Assembly (NCBI GenBank): GCA_030693535.1
Contig: JAUYAL010000064.1
Coordinates: 62,001 to 126,000, forward strand
From: Methylotenera sp.
GTDB taxonomy: Bacteria > Pseudomonadota > Gammaproteobacteria > Burkholderiales > Methylophilaceae
DNA: 64,000 nt
Direction of reading: 5' to 3'
The notes below the pieces were generated by a model. That model saw nothing but the letters and a program-made list of their open reading frames with translations. It made no database searches and was not told where the DNA came from. The position numbers were made by a program, and so were the translations under genes. Below, piece by piece: positions 8,756-17,707 of this stretch. Numbering within the stretch: position 1 is the first letter of the stretch; each line of letters starts with the position of its first letter.

Positions 8756-11700
8756 ATGACCACCAAGAGCTGTGCTCGCACGCCCGTCAAAGTCATGGCT
8801 AATGAAACAGCGCATGCAGTTCACTTTCCCATTGTCGGTATTGGGGCTTCTGCTGGTGGCCTAGAAGCTTTCGAGACTTTTTTTAAAGCCTGTCCCGCAG
8901 ACACGGGTATGGCCTTCGTGCTGGTGCCACATCTTTCTCCTGATCATCACAGTATGCTCACTGAAATTCTGCAACGTAGCACCGCCATGCTTGTGCTAGA
9001 GGCGCTCGATCAAGTTCAAGTTAAAGCAAACCATGTCTATATTATTCCGCCCAATCGCGACATGGTGATGTTGGGCGGTGCGTTGCAACTATCGCAGCCC
9101 GACGCTGCACGTGGCCTTCGTTTGCCGATTGACAGGTTTTTTTTCTCACTGGCGGAAGATCAGGCAGAGCGCGCAATTGGTATTGTTCTTTCTGGCACTG
9201 CATCGGATGGCATGCTCGGCCTGCGCGCTATTCTCGGCGTGGGTGGTGTGTGCATGGCACAAGAACCTTCCACCGCGAAGTATGGCAGCATGCCGCAAAG
9301 CGCCATTAATGCGGGTTACACCACTCATATATTGAATGTGGAAGCCATGCCAGCGATGTTGCAACAGCTTGCGCTTCAATCATGCTACCGTATAAAAGTG
9401 CCGGCGCTCTTAACTGGCGATAAAGAGAGCGGGCTGAAGCAGATATTGCTGCATATACGCAGCAGCATCGGACATGATTTCTCGTCCTACAAAAAAAGCA
9501 CCATCTGTCGCCGCATTGAGCGCAGGATGGTGTTACAAGGAATTGAGGACATGTTGGTGTATGCGCGCTTTCTCAAACAAAATCCAAGAGAATTGAGTAC
9601 GTTATTCAAAGAACTACTTATCAATGTCAGCAGTTTCTTTCGTGATGCTGAAGCTTTTATGATTCTAAAACAAGATATTCTACCCGACTTATTGGCAGGC
9701 AAGCCAGACGATTACATACTTCGCGTGTGGGTGGCAGGCTGTTCAAATGGCGAGGAAGCGTATTCCATCGCCATGATCATTCGTGAGTTGATGGACGAGG
9801 CAAATAAAGATTTTAAGAAAGATTTCCCCAGAGATTTAAAAGTACAAATCTACGCCACCGATCTGGATGATGACTCCATTAGTAATGCTCGCATTGGCAA
9901 GTATCCGCCTAGCATCACGCATGATGTAACACCTGAACGTATGCAACGCTTTTTTACTCAGGATGAGAATGGCTATAAAATTAAGAAAGACCTTCGCGAA
10001 ATGGTGGTGTTCGCTGTGCAGAGCGTCATCAAAGACCCACCATTCACAAAGCTTGATTTACTCAGTTGTCGCAATCTGCTGATTTATCTGGAAGTCGAGC
10101 AGCAGACTCTGCTGTTTGCAAATTTTCATTACGCGCTTAAGCCTGGCGGTGTTCTGTTTTTATCAAGTTAGGAAAGCGTCAATAGTGATACAAAACTCTT
10201 CACACCGCTCAACCGCAAATGGAAGTTCTACCGCTCTAGCCACGCCATGCGCAAGCTACCCAATTTGCCCAACAACGATTACTCCAAGAGCACCGATATG
10301 ATCATACTCGAAACCCCTGCAGAGTTCACTCCGGCTATAAATAAAGTCTTTATTGACAATGTTGCTAGTCTGAGTAATCGCATCCTCTTGCAGTCTTATG
10401 CCCCAACTTCGGTGACTACGAACAGTCTCGGCAATATTCTCTATGTGCATGGCGACACCAGCCGATTCATGCGCCAGCCCGCGGGAGTGATAACGACTAA
10501 CTTGCTGGACATGGCGCGTGACGGCTTGCAAATTGCCCTGCGAGCCGCCTTGCAAGCCGCTAAGCATGGCACGCCTACCCTAGAGCAGGAGGTGTCAATA
10601 AAAACAGATTCTGGCTTGCTGATGTTGCGTTTTAGTGTGCGCATATTGACATCAGCTAATCCAGAAGCAAAAGCTGTGGATAGGTTACTGTTGGTGAGTT
10701 TTCAAGAAGTAGCTGAAATAGCCAAGCCCAAGCGACGCACGAGTGGAAAAGATATTTCCAGCGCAGATAATGCGACGCGTATTGAGCAACTGCAACGCGA
10801 ACTGACCTATTCACGCGAGAGCCTGCAAGCCACCATCGAAAGACAACAGGCCACCAATGAAGAACTCAAATCCTCTAACGAGGAATTGCAGTCTTCCAAC
10901 GAAGAGTTGCAATCAACCAATGAAGAATTGGATACGGCCAAGGAAGAGATGCAATCGTTAAATGAAGAGACGCTCACCGTTAACAGCGAGCTAAGCAATA
11001 AGATTGAGTTATCAAGCAATTTGCAAAATGACATGAAGAATCTGATGGACAATGTGAATGTGGGCATCATTTTTCTTGACTATCAGCTAAATATTCGTAG
11101 TTACACGCGCGAAGCGCTGAAAATCTGCCACTTCATCGCCGCCGATGTAGGGCGACCATTGGGGGACATCACCTTTAATCTGCAAGGTGATAGTAATCTG
11201 TTGGACGAATTGCATGCCGTTCTGGAAACGCTGGTTCCGTACGAACGCGAAGTGCAAAGCACTGAAGGCGTATGGTATTTGGCGCGCATACAGCCTTACC
11301 GCACGTTGGATAACGTCATTGATGGCATTGTGCTGACTTTCACCAACATTGATTTAATTCGTAATTTAACCCTCAAACTAGCTAATGTCGAATTAACGAA
11401 GCAGTTGAGTGAGGGTATCGTGAATACTATAGTTGAGCCGCTTGTCGTGTTGAATGCTGATTTGCAGGTGATCTCAGCTAGCCGTGCCTTCTACCAGTAT
11501 TTTAAAGTCTTGCAGGAGCAAACTGTGGGCAAAAAAATCTACGATTTGGGGAACGGTCAGTGGAACATCCCTAGCTTACGCAAACTGCTGGATGAAATCT
11601 TACCGCAACAAATAACGATCGAAAACTTTGTGGTTGAGCACAATTTCCCTGAGTTGGGGCCGCAACGCATGATGCTAAACGCTCGTCGCATCAAAACTGT

Positions 11701-11758
11701 AATGGGCGATACTGAATTGATACTTTTGGCCATAATGGATTTGAAGAGGACGGACTAG
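8756..11758 (+). pseudogene. CheB-CheR-PAS fusion signalling protein split by an in-frame TAG
   Basis: One frame runs for 1000 codons with a single amber codon at 10169-10171 (codon 472). Upstream of it are a CheB methylesterase domain (GIGASAGGLEAFE, GIVLSGTASDGMLGL) and a CheR methyltransferase domain (FFRDAEAF, VWVAGCSNGEEAYSIAM, LLSCRNLLIYLE). Homology crosses the stop: GGVLFLSS-stop-ESVNSDTKLFTPLNRKWKFYR is the normal end of CheR, so a Ser (TCG) to TAG change is the simplest origin. Downstream are a heptad-rich coiled coil of repeated SNEELQ units and PAS-like domains. An ATG at 10247 could restart translation but has no ribosome binding site. AAGAGG precedes the 8756 start. Intact relatives are hybrid signalling proteins, often paired with sensor or diguanylate cyclase genes such as the one that follows. 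A sequencing error cannot be excluded. Confidence 0.9.
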
Positions 11759-11760
11759 CT

Positions 11761-13998
11761 ATGGACACAGAGCAGTCAGATAAGAAACTAAAAGAGCAAC
11801 TGAGGGCTGTGGCTGAGACACAGTTAGCCAAAAGCCAATCACTTGAAGTAACAGGGCAGCCTGCAGAAGAGTTGTTGCATGAATTGCGAGTGCATCAAAT
11901 TGAATTAGAGATGCAGAACGAAACCTTACGTCAAACGCAGTGCGCATTGGAAGAATCGCGTAATCGTTTTGTTGATTTGTATGAATTCGCGCCGGTTGGT
12001 TATCTTACACTCACTATGGAAGGCATAATTACCGAAATCAATCTGACGGGCGTCACATTGCTAGGATGCGGGGGAACCGTCCTGCAGGGGCGTGAGCGTA
12101 GTAAGTTGCTCGGAAAAAGTTTCAGCAGATTGGTGGTGGCTGAAGATCAAGACAGATGGGTGCGGCATTTCATGCACGTAAAGAAGAATACAGAAAAGCA
12201 CAGTATCGAGCTGTCTATTGAGCGTGGCGATGGCAATATGTTTCAGGCGCAGGTTGATTGTGTAAGCAGCGCTACAATAGTGCGCGTCACACTGAGTGAC
12301 ATCACAGAGCGCAAGTTAATCGAGGAAGAATTGCGCATTTCAGCGGTGGCTTTTTCCTGCCAGAACGGCATGATGATCACCGATTCTAAAAGCGTGATTC
12401 AACGGGTCAACCCAGCTTTTGAGAGCTTGACGGGTTACAGCGCGGAGGAATCGATCGGTAAAACGCCCTCCATGTTAAGCTCAGGGCGCCAAAATTGGAT
12501 GTTCTACCAACAGATGTGGGTCACGCTAAATAAGACTGGTAAATGGCAGGGCGAAATATGGAATAAGCGCAAGAACGGCCAGATATACCCTGAGTTGCTA
12601 ACGATTACTGCCATTTATTCGCCCGAGAAAATCATTACTCATTTTGTAGGCAGTTTTAACGACATTACCGAAAACAAGGAAGCTGAGGCAGATATTCAGC
12701 GCTTAGCTTATTCCGATCCATTGACCGGGCTGCCCAATCGCCGCTTGTTAAAAGATCGGCTAGCACATGCCATAGCCACCAGTGTGCGTGGTGAATTTTT
12801 TGGCGCGCTATTTTCTATTGATCTTGACCATTTTAAATCACTTAATGACACACGCGGCCATGATGTAGGTGATTTGCTACTGATTGATTTTTCACAACGT
12901 TTGCGCGAAGCAGTACGCGCAAATGACACTGTGGCGCGCCAAGGTGGCGATGAGTTTGTGGTGTTGATGGAAGACTTGTGCAAGACCGCAGATGAAGCTG
13001 GCATCTTAGCCACTCAACTTGGAGATAAGCTACGTGCGGCATTAGCTACGCCATTTAACCTGGATGGCTATGAATATCATTGTAAAATCAGTATTGGCGT
13101 TAGTCTGTTCAATGGGCATGACACTGTACGAGATCTCTTTAAACATGCTGACCTCGCGCTCTATCAGGCCAAGACTTCGGGGCGAAATAAACTATGCTTT
13201 TTTGACCCCGCTATGCAGGAATTGATGGAGCAACGCTTTATCCTAGAAGCTATGCTGCATAAAGCAGTTGCACTGAATCAATTTAGGCTTTATTACCAGC
13301 CGCAACTGGACATTACCAGTAGTGTTGTAGGCGTTGAAGCGCTGGTGCGTTGGGAGCATCCGCTACGGGGGCTAGTGCCGCCGGATGAGTTTATTCCGCT
13401 GGCGGAAGATACTGGACTGATTTTGCCAATTGGACGTTGGGTGCTTGAAACCGCTTGCAATCAAATCAAAACTTGGCAGAACCATACGCTGACGAGTTCA
13501 TTGCAAATCGCAGTGAATGTGAGCGCCCGCCAGTTTCACCAGTCAGATTTTGTAAAGCAGGTGCAAAATATTCTGGCAACCAGTGGTGCCAATCCAGCAC
13601 GATTGAAATTGGAATTGACTGAAAGCATGTTGCTGGAAGACATGAAAGATACCATTGACAAAATGCACGCAATTAAACAATTGGGTGTGCTTTTTTCTAT
13701 GGACGATTTTGGAACGGGTTATTCGTCTTTATGCTATCTCGCACAGTTGCCACTGGATCAGCTTAAAATCGATAAATCGTTCGTGCGCAACCTCCCCGGC
13801 ATCGCCAAAGACGAGACCATTGCGCGCGCGATTATCACTATGGGTTTGGGACTCAATCTTAACGTGATCGCTGAAGGTGTTGAGACGGAGCGACAACGCG
13901 AATTTCTTGCAGCGCATGGATGCCATGAATATCAGGGATATCTGTTTAGCCGGCCATTGCCGCTTGTGGAACTTGAGGCATTCTTAAATCGTGCATAA
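11761..13998 (+). CDS. PAS-GGDEF-EAL cyclic-di-GMP signalling protein
   Basis: The 745-residue protein begins with a coiled-coil segment (residues ~1-70), then two PAS domains (DLYEFAPVGYLTL and NGMMITDSKSVIQRVNPAFE). A GGDEF domain follows (DPLTGLPNRRLLKDRL; active site RQGGDEF near residue 395 with an RAND inhibitory-site motif five residues before it) and then an EAL domain (VEALVRWEHP near residue 526, ELTESML, DDFGTGYSSL). Both catalytic signatures are intact, so it could make and break c-di-GMP. There are no transmembrane segments, so it is cytoplasmic. It starts 2 bp after the broken CheB-CheR gene and was probably coupled to it; its sensing input may be affected by that lesion. It is convergent with arsA. 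Confidence 0.93.
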   Translation: MDTEQSDKKLKEQLRAVAETQLAKSQSLEVTGQPAEELLHELRVHQIELEMQNETLRQTQCALEESRNRFVDLYEFAPVGYLTLTMEGIITEINLTGVTLLGCGGTVLQGRERSKLLGKSFSRLVVAEDQDRWVRHFMHVKKNTEKHSIELSIERGDGNMFQAQVDCVSSATIVRVTLSDITERKLIEEELRISAVAFSCQNGMMITDSKSVIQRVNPAFESLTGYSAEESIGKTPSMLSSGRQNWMFYQQMWVTLNKTGKWQGEIWNKRKNGQIYPELLTITAIYSPEKIITHFVGSFNDITENKEAEADIQRLAYSDPLTGLPNRRLLKDRLAHAIATSVRGEFFGALFSIDLDHFKSLNDTRGHDVGDLLLIDFSQRLREAVRANDTVARQGGDEFVVLMEDLCKTADEAGILATQLGDKLRAALATPFNLDGYEYHCKISIGVSLFNGHDTVRDLFKHADLALYQAKTSGRNKLCFFDPAMQELMEQRFILEAMLHKAVALNQFRLYYQPQLDITSSVVGVEALVRWEHPLRGLVPPDEFIPLAEDTGLILPIGRWVLETACNQIKTWQNHTLTSSLQIAVNVSARQFHQSDFVKQVQNILATSGANPARLKLELTESMLLEDMKDTIDKMHAIKQLGVLFSMDDFGTGYSSLCYLAQLPLDQLKIDKSFVRNLPGIAKDETIARAIITMGLGLNLNVIAEGVETERQREFLAAHGCHEYQGYLFSRPLPLVELEAFLNRA

Positions 13999-14030
13999 TT
14001 CACTAAGAGGCACTCAATATTTTTCTAATT

Positions 14031-15785
14031 TCAATTGCCTGCCAGTTCAAGCAATCGAATCACTCCTATAGGCTCATCTTTAAGCATTGGCACGACTGCA
14101 TAGCGTTTTGAATACTGCTCGGCAACTGAGTTAATTTCAACTAATTCATTGAGCGCGCGCTGGTGTAACAATGTTGAAGTGGTTGTGGTCGCGGCAACAC
14201 TGTTATTAATCACCCAAGCCCAAGGTTCAATACCTGCACGCCGAAGATCTGCTTGTAGGTTGGCAGCTTCTAAGACAGGTGTTTTTTCTGCGAGCGTAAC
14301 GATGAGTATTTTGGTTTGTTTTGGATCTTGTAATTGCATCATGGGTGTGGTGAAGTGCAAGTTGGCTTTATCCATTTGGCGAGCTACCTCACGATGGTAG
14401 GCACCTGTTGCATCTAACAATAACAAGGTGTGGCCCGTTGGTGCTGTATCCATCACAACAAACTTCTTACCAGCTTCACGGATGATGCGTGAGAATGCTT
14501 GGAATACAGCAATTTCTTCAGTACATGGCGAGCGCAGGTCTTCTTCTAGCAGAGCTCGACCATGTGCGTCCAACTGGACACCTTTTGTTTTCAGAACGTG
14601 CTGACGATAGCGCTCTGTTTCTTCATGTGGATCAATGCGGCTGACGGTTAAATTATCTAACGTGCCATTGAGCGTGTCTGAAAGATGCGCTGCAGGGTCA
14701 GATGTGGTGAGGTGCACAGGTAGTCCGCGATGCGCCAGTTCAACAGCAACTGCTGCCGCTATCGTGGTTTTACCAACTCCACCTTTACCCATGGTCATGA
14801 CCAGCCCATGGCCATCTGCAGCAATGCTATCAACGATTTTAGATAGGCTCGGCCTATTTACTTCAATAGCTGATTCATAAGTCCCATGTTGTTGATAAGG
14901 CGTATCTGTTAATAATAGGCGTAATGCATCAAGACCGACTAGGTCGAAAGCTTTAAGTGCGACCGTATCTTGCGGTAATTGCTTCAATATTTCTGGAATG
15001 GCATTCAGTGCAGCCTGTTCACGCTTATAAATCGCAGCAGCTAATAGATCATTTTCAGCTTCAACTTTTGGTAAAATGCCGTTAATAACCAAATATTGCT
15101 GTTTCAGTCCAATTCCAGCTAACTCTTCATGTGTACGTGCAACTTCACGCAAAGTTGATTGCTGCGCACGTGCAACCAATATCAGCCTAGTACGTTTACC
15201 ATCGGCGAGTGCATCCACAGCAGCCTTATATTGCTCACGCTGCTTTTCGAGCCCAGCTAAAGGTCCAAGACATGAAGCATCACCTTTACCTTCTTCTAGG
15301 AAGCCACTCCATGCGCCTGGTAACTGTAGCAGGCGAATAGTGTGTCCAGTAGGTGCTGTATCAAAGATGATATGATCATAATCATCAGTGACAGGTGAAT
15401 CGATCAGTAATGCTGTAAATTCATCAAATGCGGCAATCTCAGTCGTACACGCCCCCGAAAGTTGTTCTTCAATGCCTCTAACCACATCATCAGGCAATAT
15501 ACCGCGCACTGGCCCAACAATACGGTCACGATAGGCTTGTGCCGCTGCCTGAGGATCAATTTCAAAAGCAGCTAAATTAGGTACTGCTGGAACGGCAGTA
15601 ATGTTGTTGCCGATAGTCATGCCAAAAACCTGACCAACATTAGAAGCGGGATCAGTGCTTACTAACAGCACTTGCCTTCCGCTTGTGGCTAATTGAATAG
15701 CTGTTGCACAGGCAATAGAGGTTTTGCCAACACCACCCTTACCTGTGAAAAATAGAAAGCGTGGTGGTTGATCTAAAAATTGCAT
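14031..15785 (-). CDS. arsA: Arsenite-translocating ATPase subunit
   Basis: This 584-residue ATPase has two homologous halves, each with a deviant Walker A loop (FFTGKGGVGKTSIA at residue ~13 and MTMGKGGVGKTTIA at ~332) and a DTAPTGHT signal-transduction motif. The three metalloid-binding cysteines line up with those of plasmid R773 ArsA: C113 (GACTTEIAAF), C172 (DASCLG) and C421 (SPCTEEIAVF). ArsA normally energises the ArsB permease and receives As(III) from ArsD. The gene is last in a leftward arsR-arsC-arsD-arsA operon, but no arsB or acr3 gene is present on either side, so the membrane partner must lie elsewhere or be lost. It converges on the GGDEF-EAL gene with a 32-bp gap. Confidence 0.95.
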   Translation of the reverse strand: MQFLDQPPRFLFFTGKGGVGKTSIACATAIQLATSGRQVLLVSTDPASNVGQVFGMTIGNNITAVPAVPNLAAFEIDPQAAAQAYRDRIVGPVRGILPDDVVRGIEEQLSGACTTEIAAFDEFTALLIDSPVTDDYDHIIFDTAPTGHTIRLLQLPGAWSGFLEEGKGDASCLGPLAGLEKQREQYKAAVDALADGKRTRLILVARAQQSTLREVARTHEELAGIGLKQQYLVINGILPKVEAENDLLAAAIYKREQAALNAIPEILKQLPQDTVALKAFDLVGLDALRLLLTDTPYQQHGTYESAIEVNRPSLSKIVDSIAADGHGLVMTMGKGGVGKTTIAAAVAVELAHRGLPVHLTTSDPAAHLSDTLNGTLDNLTVSRIDPHEETERYRQHVLKTKGVQLDAHGRALLEEDLRSPCTEEIAVFQAFSRIIREAGKKFVVMDTAPTGHTLLLLDATGAYHREVARQMDKANLHFTTPMMQLQDPKQTKILIVTLAEKTPVLEAANLQADLRRAGIEPWAWVINNSVAATTTTSTLLHQRALNELVEINSVAEQYSKRYAVVPMLKDEPIGVIRLLELAGN

Positions 15786-15822
15786 TGTATTTACCTATGA
15801 TATTTGAATGTACGTTGCTGGA

Positions 15823-16185
15823 TTAACAACACTTGCCAACATTACAGCATCCACTAACTGGTGCAATTTCCGTAACTGCTTCAATTTCAGCCCAGCGCGA
15901 CAATTCACTGCGGTTGGGGTAGCGACCTGCCAAGGCGAATTCACCATCAACAAGAGTCAGTGGCAATGCTTCCTGGCCAGAGCGTTCTAAGAAGTCTTTT
16001 ACAATCTTGTTACTGACAAATTCCATAGGTTGTTGCGCCAGATTGTAGCGCTGAATCTGCGCGCCATGCTGTTTAGCCCAATCCAAATCGGCAGAAAAAC
16101 TTACCAATTGCTGATCAACTTCCGTACCGCATACGCCACTGTTGCAGCACATCGCAGGGTCAAACACCTGTATCGTTTTAGTCAT
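15823..16185 (-). CDS. arsD: Arsenite metallochaperone ArsD
   Basis: The 120-residue protein passes As(III) or Sb(III) to ArsA and is a weak repressor of ars operons in R773. The essential N-terminal cysteine triad is present as C13, C14 and C19 (DPAMCCNSGVCG). Two vicinal Cys pairs lie at the C-terminus (GCCNVGKCC), as in the R773 protein. The thioredoxin-like core includes LPLTLVDGEFALAGRYP. It lies 37 bp upstream of arsA, consistent with coexpression of chaperone and ATPase. Confidence 0.95.
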   Translation of the reverse strand: MTKTIQVFDPAMCCNSGVCGTEVDQQLVSFSADLDWAKQHGAQIQRYNLAQQPMEFVSNKIVKDFLERSGQEALPLTLVDGEFALAGRYPNRSELSRWAEIEAVTEIAPVSGCCNVGKCC

Positions 16186-16231
16186 GATAGTTCCTTAAGT
16201 AATATTAGCTACAATTTTAGCCATTGCGGCT

Positions 16232-16684
16232 TTAAGCATAAAGCATAGTTTTGTCATACTTCAATGTCTCTAGTGGCAACGCAAAAAAGGCTTCTACACG
16301 GACATATAGGATGCTTTAAGCTTCAGAGAATGCCGCTTCAATTCGTTCCTCAGTGCGAGTAGCTTTTGCTGGATCATCTGCACCCCAATGGCTTCTTAAA
16401 ACTGGGCCAAGGTGTGCAGGACAGGTTTCGCTTGCAGTATTACCATAAACTGAAATAACAGTATTGGGCGAGGCTGGTGGCAGGTTCTCCCAATAGTTGC
16501 TGTAGCAGCCTTCAGTCGATATACCTTTACGCGCTAATAATGCCAGTGAGCGTGGATGAACATAACCCGCGGGTTTAATGCCTGCGCTCAAGGCATGCCG
16601 CCCAGCAGGGGCAAGGTGATTAAAGATTGCCTCACCAAGAATTGAGCGACGGGGGTTGCCTGTACATAAAAATAGAACATTCAA
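16232..16684 (-). pseudogene. arsC: LMW-phosphatase-type arsenate reductase truncated by an in-frame TAA
   Basis: The intact part (122 codons, 16316-16684) is a low-molecular-weight phosphatase-like ArsC with P-loop FLCTGNPRRS (CX5R retained, but the usual S-C-R is P-R-R). The position normally holding the first resolving Cys (VCDNA or similar) reads VYGNT here; only the later Cys (ETCPAHLG) remains. After AAFSEA a TAA at 16316-16318 stops translation. The same frame then continues ILYVRVEAFFALPLETLKYD to a second stop at 16232, matching the expected C-terminal helix of the family, so a Tyr codon probably became TAA. Loss of the relay cysteine and of the C-terminus suggests it no longer reduces arsenate. 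It starts 3 bp after arsR. Confidence 0.85.
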
Positions 16685-16687
16685 TGC

Positions 16688-17059
16688 TTATATCTTATTT
16701 GAATCAGTTGGTATAGGCGGTAGCACACTTAGTGAACAAGCAGAAACCGTTCGCATGTCTGTACATTTTTCTGGATGGTTAGCACAACACTCTTCCGTGA
16801 GGTAAGCAATAGTATCCAGCATTAACGGAATGTTGGCTCGATAGCGCTGATAACGTCCTTCTTGCTCAACCCTAAGTAAACGCGCTTGTGTCATTGCCTT
16901 TAGGTGAAATGACATATTGGTTGGCGGCACGTCCAACGTTGTACCGATCTCGCCAGCCACCATGCCTTCAAGTCCTTTTTTGACCAATAGGCGAAATACG
17001 TCTAGACGTGTGCCTGAAGATAGAGATTCAAAAACAGTAGTTGCAGTATGCTTGTCCAT
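16688..17059 (-). CDS. arsR: ArsR-family arsenite-responsive repressor
   Basis: The 123-residue winged-helix protein has the ArsR fold (SSGTRLDVFRLLV; recognition region LDVPPTNMSFHLKAM; wing RVEQEGRYQRYRA). A likely As(III) site is C91, C92 and C99 (EECCANHPEKC) after the last helix, close in spacing to the C-terminal triad described for Acidithiobacillus ferrooxidans ArsR and unlike the alpha-3 site of R773 ArsR. It is the first gene of the operon. A palindrome lies 7 bp upstream and is the likely autoregulatory operator. The sequence looks intact. Confidence 0.93.
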   Translation of the reverse strand: MDKHTATTVFESLSSGTRLDVFRLLVKKGLEGMVAGEIGTTLDVPPTNMSFHLKAMTQARLLRVEQEGRYQRYRANIPLMLDTIAYLTEECCANHPEKCTDMRTVSACSLSVLPPIPTDSNKI

Positions 17060-17065
17060 TAAATC

Positions 17066-17089
17066 ATATTACAATAATAATTGAAATAT
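17066..17089 (-). promoter_or_regulatory. Candidate ArsR operator
   Basis: Arms ATATTACAAT (17066-17075) and ATTGAAATAT (17080-17089) are inverted repeats matching at 9 of 10 positions around a 4-nt spacer. The site ends 7 bp before the arsR start codon, where a bound dimer would block transcription or early elongation. Assignment to ArsR rests on position and symmetry only. Confidence 0.55.
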
Positions 17090-17197
17090 TGCATTAAAGA
17101 CTTAACTGTTAGCCGTAATATGCAATTTAGTAATAAAGTAATGACTAGTAAAAAGAAAAAGTTGTAGGGTGAGAATCTGGGATTTATAAGTTATTTA

Positions 17198-17689
17198 TTA
17201 CACTTTCTTAGGGTTCAGTTTACTATTAAATCTTTGTGCATACTTATTTGTTGGCGTTTTTTTGTGACGAATAGATGGTTTAATCAAATTAATAATTTCA
17301 CCGATATACCCATCCTTAAAGTCATCACGAGCCGCTTTTGCTGCACAGGATATGCTATGCCCCATGACTACAATGAGCTTGCTGCGCAGATATTTACTGC
17401 TAAACTCCAAACTGCCGATGACTTTATCAGAAGCAATATCACCGGCGAGGCGCACACTGAAAAAATCTCCAACTGCCTGTTCAAGCAGCATTTCTGTCGG
17501 CGTACGTGAATCGCTGCAACTTAGTATAGATGCAAACGAGTGTTGCTTGTATCTAATAATCTGTAACAAACTTTGAAAGACTACATCACTCTGGTAATTA
17601 TGCAAAAATCTCTAATTACCATCAATCAGGATTTCCATAGACTCTCTGGGCAACATTTTGTCTCTATCTATTAACGGATGTTTGTACAT
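17198..17689 (-). pseudogene. Beta-carbonic anhydrase remnant with in-frame TAG
   Basis: The reading frame starts at ATG 17689 (MYKHPLIDRDKMLPRE). It hits TAG at 17612-17614 (codon 26) in the context LIDGN-stop-RFLHNY, where relatives have GN-x-RF, so a CAG (Gln) to TAG change is likely. Beyond it the zinc-site motif CSDSRTPTEMLLEQAVGDFF and GSLEF are clear, but the usual H-x-x-C is H-x-x-x-C (GHSISC), implying a one-codon insertion at a zinc ligand. The C-terminal ~60 residues of the family are absent. Intact relatives hydrate CO2 and partner SulP bicarbonate transporters; the adjacent SulP gene 18 bp upstream supports that origin. Confidence 0.85.
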
Positions 17690-17707
17690 AGTTTCGCTTT
17701 CTTAACA

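Noticed and set aside
10172..10246. A frameshift between the CheB-CheR and PAS halves
   Set aside because: Both halves are in the same frame and the linker is open, so a single nonsense codon, not an indel, separates them.
10807..11070. Minus-strand frame rich in Ser/Leu/Asn repeats
   Set aside because: It is the antisense of the repetitive coiled-coil (NEELQS) segment of the CheB-CheR-PAS gene.
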